Of a DNA stretch of 6,614 nt, positions 1 through 4,332 are shown piece after piece. This stretch comes from an uncultured Coprococcus sp. (GTDB taxonomy: Bacteria > Bacillota > Clostridia > Lachnospirales > Lachnospiraceae): positions 1-6,614 of the forward strand of contig USSH01000143.1 in NCBI GenBank assembly GCA_900557435.1. Reading direction: 5' to 3'. A model generated the notes under the pieces. That model saw only the letters and a program-made list of their open reading frames with translations. It did not search any database and was not told where the DNA came from. Positions within the stretch are counted from its first letter, which is position 1, and each line of letters opens with the position of its first letter. Made by a program: the position numbers and the translations under genes.

Positions 1-998
1 AGCCGGGCAAGGAGAGGGAGAATCTGTCTGCACTGGCAAGATCCTGCGCGGGCGTGGGTTCTGCCATACCTACTGTACTTACCATGATAGTGGTCCCGGC
101 TATAAGCGGTGCAGCCCTGGCGGCGGACAAGCTGAATATCACGGATTACCGCATCGGCTTCAAGTGGTGGGCTCTTCTGGTTGCAGTGGTGTTCGTCATC
201 TCGGAGGCCATTTGCGTGGCCAACGTAAAGGAGAAAGGCGATACAGTAGTGGAGTCCCACGGAATCGGTGAGATGTTCCGTTCGCTCGTGACCAATGACC
301 AGGCTCTGGCTGTGGTCATCACCATCGTGCTCGTAAACTCTGCACTCTATATAACAAGCAACCTGCTCATATATTTCTTCACATATGACATAGGCAGTGA
401 GAGCGGATATGCGCTGTTCTCCGCATTTGGCGGTGGCGCGCAGATACTTGCCATGATGCTGTTCCCGCTCTTTAGAAAAAAGATGTCCAAGCGAAAGCTG
501 CTCGTACATTCGGTAGTATATGAGATCGTCGGATATGTGATGCTGCTTGCCTGCAGCTTTGCCGGTGTTACCCGCATGACAGTGGGCGGAGTACCATGCT
601 GGTACATCCTGTTCATACCGGGACTTCTGGTATTTGCGGGAAGCGGGCTTCTCAACGTGCTGATAACAGTGTGCCTTGCCGACAGCATAGACTATGGAGA
701 GTACAAGAACGGGCAGAGGGATGAGAGCGTCATATGCTCCATGCAGACGTTTGTGGTAAAGCTTGCTTCTGGAGTTGCAGTGTTCTTTGCCGGACTTGCC
801 ATCAAATGGGTTGGTCTTGTACAGCCTGCAGATGGAACCTCTGAGGTCATAGAGCAGAGCACAGGAACACTCATGGGACTTTCTATGATGATGACAGTCG
901 TTCCTATAGTTCTTCTCGTCATAGGGCTTGTATTCTTTATCAGAAAATACAAGCTGACCGAGGAGAAAATGCAGGAGATCATGACAAAACTGAGATAG
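1..998 (+). CDS. GPH/MelB-family sugar:cation symporter, 5'-truncated by the window edge
   Basis: This is a membrane transporter of the glycoside-pentoside-hexuronide (GPH, MelB-like, MFS fold) family, probably importing an alpha-galactoside such as melibiose or raffinose with a cation. The reading frame is open from position 3 and enters from outside the window, so the GTG at 54 is internal, not a start. Upstream residues PGKERENLSALARSCAGVGS match the loop and helix that precede a GPH transmembrane segment. About 331 residues are visible against roughly 450-470 for the family, so around the first quarter is missing. At least seven hydrophobic segments are visible (for example WWALLVAVVFVISEAICVA and the last, VVPIVLLVIGLVFFI). 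The loop ADSIDYGEYKNGQRDES is the typical GPH motif before the penultimate helices. The protein ends in a basic, charged cytoplasmic tail. Its stop TAG overlaps a Shine-Dalgarno sequence. The substrate is inferred from the downstream alpha-galactosidase; the family call itself is firm. Confidence 0.9.
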   Translation, partial: PGKERENLSALARSCAGVGSAIPTVLTMIVVPAISGAALAADKLNITDYRIGFKWWALLVAVVFVISEAICVANVKEKGDTVVESHGIGEMFRSLVTNDQALAVVITIVLVNSALYITSNLLIYFFTYDIGSESGYALFSAFGGGAQILAMMLFPLFRKKMSKRKLLVHSVVYEIVGYVMLLACSFAGVTRMTVGGVPCWYILFIPGLLVFAGSGLLNVLITVCLADSIDYGEYKNGQRDESVICSMQTFVVKLASGVAVFFAGLAIKWVGLVQPADGTSEVIEQSTGTLMGLSMMMTVVPIVLLVIGLVFFIRKYKLTEEKMQEIMTKLR

Positions 999-1038
999 GA
1001 GGAACCGCTATGAACGAAGTTCATACTCGGAATCGGTT
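998..1038 (+). repeat. Repeat unit, copy 1 (41 bp, carries SD and ATG, interrupted palindrome)
   Basis: This unit matches 1089-1129 with a single mismatch (position 1030 G against 1121 A), at an offset of 91 bases. It starts with GGAGG, has an ATG 7 bases later at 1010, and is an interrupted palindrome: GGAACCG (1001-1007) pairs with CGGTTCC (1034-1040), and TATGAAC (1009-1015) pairs with GTTCATA (1019-1025) around a GAA loop. In RNA the inner stem would contain the ATG and the outer stem would cover part of the SD. Confidence 0.85.
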
Positions 1039-1132
1039 CCGACGACCTGCCCTGCTCGCATGCGCGAGAGGGGCGCTACATATTATTGGGAGGAACCGCT
1101 ATGAACGAAGTTCATACTCGAAATCGGTTTAA
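1010..1132 (+). CDS. Possible 40-codon small ORF inside the operon-junction repeat element
   Basis: An ATG at 1010 sits 7 bases after GGAGG (998-1002), a textbook ribosome binding site. It opens a 40-codon frame that runs through the hairpin and the second repeat copy and stops at TAA 1130-1132, 14 bases before the alpha-galactosidase ATG. The peptide starts MNEVHTRNRFRRPALLACAR and ends SSYSKSV; it is basic and Arg-rich with no recognisable domain. The upstream transporter stop (996-998) overlaps this SD, so terminating ribosomes could re-initiate here. The frame may serve only as a translated leader that keeps the mRNA covered or couples translation, not as a functional protein. It could also be a chance frame in a repeat. 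I see initiation signals but no evidence of selection on the peptide. Confidence 0.4.
   Translation: MNEVHTRNRFRRPALLACARGALHIIGRNRYERSSYSKSV
1049..1074 (+). other. GC-rich stem-loop between the two repeat copies
   Basis: GCCC (1049-1052) pairs with GGGC (1071-1074), followed by a T-G wobble, one G-A mismatch, then CTCGC (1055-1059) with GCGAG (1064-1068) around an ATGC loop. This is the most GC-rich segment of the junction. No T-tract follows (next bases are TACATATTATT), so it does not look like an intrinsic terminator. An RNA-stability, processing or pausing element, or the central structure of a small repeat element, fits better. Confidence 0.7.
1089..1129 (+). repeat. Repeat unit, copy 2 (41 bp, carries SD and ATG)
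   Basis: This is the second copy of the 998-1038 unit. The inner stem TATGAAC/GTTCATA (1100-1106 with 1110-1116) is intact, and the outer stem is weakened to AACCG/CGGTT (1094-1098 with 1125-1129). It again presents GGAGG (1089-1093) and an ATG 7 bases later at 1101, but in a different reading frame from copy 1. Confidence 0.85.
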
Positions 1133-1136
1133 ATAG
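1101..1136 (+). CDS. Possible 11-codon leader ORF ending on the alpha-galactosidase SD
   Basis: The ATG at 1101, 7 bases after GGAGG, opens the peptide MNEVHTRNRFK. It stops at TAG 1134-1136, and that stop is embedded in TAGGAGG, the ribosome binding site of the downstream gene. This repeats the stop-over-SD arrangement of the upstream transporter (TAGGAGG at 996-1002). Translational coupling is plausible, but nothing shows that the peptide is made. Confidence 0.35.
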   Translation: MNEVHTRNRFK

Positions 1137-1146
1137 GAGGCTTGCT

Positions 1147-3600
1147 ATGATCAGATATATAGAGGAACATCAGGTATTCATATTGGAGACGAAGTCGACG
1201 CAGTATGCCATGTGCGTGCGTCAGGATGGACACCTTGAACACCTGTATTATGGCAGCAGAAGTCTGGGCGGCGGAGATCTGAATTTTGTGGGACTTTGGG
1301 ATGTGGCACATGACCGCAGCCTATTCGAGACCGGAAACGCCATAGTGCTGGACGGTGGACTCACCCTTGAGAGTTTATTGCAGGAATTGTCATCCACTGG
1401 CAAGGGGGATGTCAGTGAGCCGTTTGTCTGTATGACCCATGCAAATGGCAGCACTACTTGTGACTTTGTATATGAATCCTATAAGATAAAGAACGGCAGG
1501 GATGAGCTTGAAGGGCTTCCATGTGCGGTGGAGTGTGGTAGCGGAATGGGAAAAGCCGTTGTTGTGGATGATGGGCAGCAGAGTGCTCAAACCGATGACG
1601 GACAAAATGATGTAGAAACCGGAGTGACACAGCTCACCATAACCCTGCGGGACAAATGTTATAACCAGAAAATGGAACTCGTATATGTCACATGGGATGA
1701 CTGTGACGTGATAACCAGAAGCACCAGACTGACGAATGAAAGTGAGAATGTAGAACGGGTTGACAGACTTATGTCCTTGCAGCTTGATATGAGAATGTAT
1801 CAGGAGTATGACATGATACATTTCGGTGGAGCATGGGCAAGGGAGATGCACAGATCGGTGCATCCCGTGCGGCAAGGCAGGGTGGCTGTCTCATCGTCCA
1901 CAGGAACTTCAAGCAGCAGGGCAAATCCGTTCTTCATGGTGGCAGAGCGTGGATGTACGGAGGAACACGGCGGATGCTATGGCTTCAATCTCGTATATTC
2001 AGGAGATCACATGGAGAGCTGTGAACAGAATTCTTATGGACGTATGAGAATACTGAGCGGAATCAATCCTGAAGGTTTTTCGTTTGTACTTGAACCGGGA
2101 CAGACGTTTCAGTCGCCTGAGGCGGTCATGACATACTCGGCGTCAGGTTTAGGTGGTATCAGCAGCCGTATGCACGCATTTATCAGAAGACATATAGTGA
2201 GAGGATACTGGGCAGATCGGGAGAGACCGGTTCTGCTGAACAGTTGGGAGGCTGCGTACTTTGATATAAATGAGAAGAAACTGCTGAAACTTGCCAAAGA
2301 GGCAAAGAAGTGCGGCATAGAGCTGTTCGTCATGGATGACGGATGGTTCGGACACAGGGATAACGACACCTCATCTCTTGGAGACTGGCAGGAGAACCGC
2401 AGCAAACTTCCGGGTGGCGTAAAGCAGTTGGCGGACAAGGTAAATGCGCTAGGACTGGACTTTGGTATATGGGTTGAGCCAGAGATGGTAAATGAGGACA
2501 GTGACCTCTACAGGGCACATCCAGAGTGGGCGGTTAGAGCTCCGGGACAGAGTCATGCCGAGGGACGTCATCAGATGCTTCTGGATCTAACCAATAGGGA
2601 TGTGAGGAATCATATAGTGGATGCCATGACAAAGGTGTTCTCATCAGCAAATATCTCTTATGTAAAGTGGGATATGAACAGGATCATGTCTGACCGTTAC
2701 AGCCAGACTCTGCCTTCTGACAGGCAAAGTGAGTTCGGACATAGATATGTTCTGGGACTTTACGACATAGTGGGCAGACTCACCAAGCGTTTTCCTGAGA
2801 TATTGTTTGAGGGATGTGCTGCCGGTGGCAACAGATTTGACCTCGGTATACTGTGTTACATGCCACAGATATGGGCGAGTGACGACACTGATGCCAGGGA
2901 GAGACTTGAGATACAGACAGGGTACAGTTATGGTTACCCGATGTCGGTTGTCAGCAGTCACGTGTCGGGATGCCCGAACCATCAGACGCTTAGAGTCACG
3001 CCACTTGAGACTCGATTCGGAGTGGCTGCATTTGGAGTGCTTGGCTATGAGTGCAATCTGTGTGATATGAAAAAGAGGGATCTTGAAGCCATAAGAGAAC
3101 AGGTAGAGTTTTATAAGAAACACAGGTGGACACTGCAGTTTGGTGAATATCACAGGATAGAGAATGGAACCGTGACGGAGCTTGAGCGGAATGTGTATCA
3201 GTTCATGACAGTATCCCAGGATGGATCCGAAGCTGTAGCCTGCTGCTATGAGGGGCAGGTGATACCAAACTATACCTACAGGCATACGAGAACGAAGGGA
3301 CTTGACGAGAAGGCGGTGTATGTCATGGAGGGCAGAGAACTTGAGTATAGTGTCAAACTCATGGGAGATCTCATCAATACGGTGACTCCGGTGCATGTGA
3401 AACCTGATTCACTGGCGCAGAATGCGATAGACAAGGTGGTTAAACTGCCTGGTGAGAAGGAATATGTGAAAGCATCCGGCGCGCTGTTCAACAATGTGGG
3501 AGTGAACCTTGCTCCACGATTTGCGGGAACCGGCTACAATGACCAGACTGCTATTTGGACAGAACATGGGCTGAGATTATATACGTTTACCAGAGAGTGA
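1147..3600 (+). CDS. Alpha-galactosidase, glycoside hydrolase family 36
   Basis: This cytoplasmic enzyme cleaves terminal alpha-1,6-linked galactose from melibiose, raffinose and related sugars by a retaining mechanism. The start ATG is 6 bases after GGAGG (1136-1140), and there is no signal peptide. Order: N-terminal beta-sandwich (about residues 1-340), (beta/alpha)8 barrel, C-terminal beta domain. Visible motifs: DDGWFG 397-402; WVEPEM 442-447; KWDMNR 507-512 with D509 as the expected nucleophile; C557 followed by GGNRFD 560-565; SDDTD 578-582 with D579 as the expected acid/base. The 70-residue spacing of the two aspartates matches characterised GH36 enzymes as I recall them. At 817 residues it is longer than the usual 720-750. 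Part of the excess is an Asp/Gln/Gly-rich insertion at about 130-160, and the C-terminal domain also seems extended. It follows a GPH sugar symporter in one operon, which supports the role. Family assignment is very secure; the exact substrate preference is not visible. Confidence 0.96.
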   Translation: MIRYIEEHQVFILETKSTQYAMCVRQDGHLEHLYYGSRSLGGGDLNFVGLWDVAHDRSLFETGNAIVLDGGLTLESLLQELSSTGKGDVSEPFVCMTHANGSTTCDFVYESYKIKNGRDELEGLPCAVECGSGMGKAVVVDDGQQSAQTDDGQNDVETGVTQLTITLRDKCYNQKMELVYVTWDDCDVITRSTRLTNESENVERVDRLMSLQLDMRMYQEYDMIHFGGAWAREMHRSVHPVRQGRVAVSSSTGTSSSRANPFFMVAERGCTEEHGGCYGFNLVYSGDHMESCEQNSYGRMRILSGINPEGFSFVLEPGQTFQSPEAVMTYSASGLGGISSRMHAFIRRHIVRGYWADRERPVLLNSWEAAYFDINEKKLLKLAKEAKKCGIELFVMDDGWFGHRDNDTSSLGDWQENRSKLPGGVKQLADKVNALGLDFGIWVEPEMVNEDSDLYRAHPEWAVRAPGQSHAEGRHQMLLDLTNRDVRNHIVDAMTKVFSSANISYVKWDMNRIMSDRYSQTLPSDRQSEFGHRYVLGLYDIVGRLTKRFPEILFEGCAAGGNRFDLGILCYMPQIWASDDTDARERLEIQTGYSYGYPMSVVSSHVSGCPNHQTLRVTPLETRFGVAAFGVLGYECNLCDMKKRDLEAIREQVEFYKKHRWTLQFGEYHRIENGTVTELERNVYQFMTVSQDGSEAVACCYEGQVIPNYTYRHTRTKGLDEKAVYVMEGRELEYSVKLMGDLINTVTPVHVKPDSLAQNAIDKVVKLPGEKEYVKASGALFNNVGVNLAPRFAGTGYNDQTAIWTEHGLRLYTFTRE

Positions 3601-3640
3601 TGTGTGGCAGCTTTATTGGCGGAGTGTGTATTTGCACGGG

Positions 3641-3660
3641 AAAATTTGCATGCAAAATTT
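3641..3660. other. 20-bp imperfect palindrome downstream of the alpha-galactosidase gene
   Basis: AAAATTTGCATGCAAAATTT has a perfect 12-bp core (TTTGCATGCAAA, 3645-3656) and 18 of 20 symmetric positions overall. It is AT-rich and not followed by a T-run, so it is a poor terminator. It could be a protein-binding dyad or a weak mRNA 3' structure. No convincing terminator for the sugar operon was found between 3601 and 3852. Confidence 0.4.
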
Positions 3661-3724
3661 ACATTATATAAATAGTGGAAATAAATGCTGAAATGTGTTA
3701 TCGTATCATTATAGAGAATTGTTC

Positions 3725-3755
3725 TTGATAAAATATGTTATTAAATCTGTTAATA
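3725..3755 (+). promoter_or_regulatory. Candidate promoter for the Fur-family regulator
   Basis: TTGATA (3725-3730) resembles a -35 box. A TTAATA at 3750-3755 (19-base spacer) could serve as the -10 box. Spacing is longer than ideal and the surrounding DNA is very AT-rich, so this is tentative. The start would lie near 3762, inside the dyad at 3753-3792. Confidence 0.25.
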
Positions 3756-3792
3756 AATCTACTCACAAGTGTATTTATGAATAGATTTATAA
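3753..3792. promoter_or_regulatory. Candidate operator dyads upstream of the Fur-family regulator
   Basis: ATAAATCTA (3753-3761) is the exact reverse complement of TAGATTTAT (3782-3790). TTATGAA (3775-3781) and TTTATAA (3786-3792) form a second, tighter dyad with one mismatch and a 4-base gap. TAAATCT also occurs as a direct repeat 12 bases apart (3742-3748 and 3754-3760). The site lies between the candidate promoter and the gene, as expected for autoregulation by a Fur/PerR-type repressor. It does not match the classical 7-1-7 PerR or Fur box closely. Confidence 0.3.
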
Positions 3793-3852
3793 AATTACTG
3801 TCAGTTCACCGTTCAAACATCTGTTTACAAATACCCGAAGGAGGACTATATA

Positions 3853-4254
3853 ATGAGTGATAAGCGTAATACGTGGCAGAAACAGGTCATATATTCTGTT
3901 ATAAAGGAACTCAAGACTCATCCTACGGTCCAGAGTCTTATAGATGAGTTGGAAAAACGTGGATACAAGATTGGCAAATCAACTGTATACAGAGTGCTCT
4001 CGGATGCTGTTGACGATGGAATAGTCATGAATGTATATTCCGGGGACAAGATGGAGCACTATGATGGCAACACGGAGAATCATTATCATATAAGATGCAA
4101 GGTGTGTGACAGGATATTTGACAGCGAACTTCCGTATCAGGATTCTATAACGCAGATGGGCGTGGATGCTGACAGCGATTTTGTCATACTTTCACACAAT
4201 CTGGAATTCATAGGAATCTGCCCAAATTGCAAAAACAGTCTGAAAAGTCTGTGA
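3853..4254 (+). CDS. Fur-superfamily metalloregulator, PerR-like, short form
   Basis: This cytoplasmic DNA-binding repressor senses metal or peroxide stress. The ATG is 7 bases after AAGGAGGA (3838-3845). Residues 1-60 form the winged helix, with recognition-helix motif KSTVYRVL at 42-49. The dimerisation domain carries the structural zinc site C82-x-x-C85 and C123-x-x-C126, both intact. Aligning by eye to Bacillus subtilis PerR, all five regulatory-metal ligands are present: H23 (H37), D71 (D85), H77 (H91), H79 (H93) and D90 (D104). An Asp at the last position is the PerR-type choice, whereas Fur has Glu, which suggests iron-dependent peroxide sensing. At 133 residues it lacks most of the first N-terminal helix of classical Fur/PerR, starting near the RxTxQR-equivalent segment RNTWQKQ. 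It is followed by a strong terminator, so it is probably monocistronic. The alternative is an iron or zinc sensor; the superfamily call is secure, the sensing specificity is not. Confidence 0.9.
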   Translation: MSDKRNTWQKQVIYSVIKELKTHPTVQSLIDELEKRGYKIGKSTVYRVLSDAVDDGIVMNVYSGDKMEHYDGNTENHYHIRCKVCDRIFDSELPYQDSITQMGVDADSDFVILSHNLEFIGICPNCKNSLKSL

Positions 4255-4275
4255 CAGAGAGATATCAGAATATAT

Positions 4276-4318
4276 AAAACTGCAGCCCGTACAAAGTTTA
4301 CAGACTGCAGTTTTTTTT
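4276..4318 (+). terminator. Rho-independent terminator of the regulator gene
   Basis: AAAACTGCAG (4276-4285) pairs with CTGCAGTTTT (4305-4314). The loop region adds in-register pairs GTA/TAC (4289-4291 with 4299-4301), and eight Ts follow the stem (4311-4318). It begins 22 bases after the regulator stop. In the opposite orientation the stem is followed only by TTTTATATA, so it could also stop transcripts of the convergent asparaginase gene, less efficiently. Confidence 0.88.
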
Positions 4319-4332
4319 ATTTATGATCACTC

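Noticed and set aside
54..56. GTG at 54 as the true start of the transporter
   Set aside because: The frame is open to the window edge and the upstream residues continue the GPH family pattern; no SD precedes the GTG.
998..1129. CRISPR array
   Set aside because: There are only two repeat copies separated by 50 bases; the units contain SD and ATG signals and there are no cas genes.
1390..1875. A 161-codon antisense frame in the first third of the alpha-galactosidase gene
   Set aside because: It is a shadow of the GH36 gene with no family resemblance.
2644..3396. A 250-codon open frame antisense to the alpha-galactosidase gene
   Set aside because: It lies entirely within a confident GH36 coding region over catalytic motifs, has no recognisable domain, and its composition is what the complement of that gene would give.
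3824..3854. TTTACA plus TATAAT immediately before the regulator ATG, as a promoter
   Set aside because: The TATAAT overlaps the ATG itself, so transcription would start inside the gene and lose the strong SD at 3838-3845.
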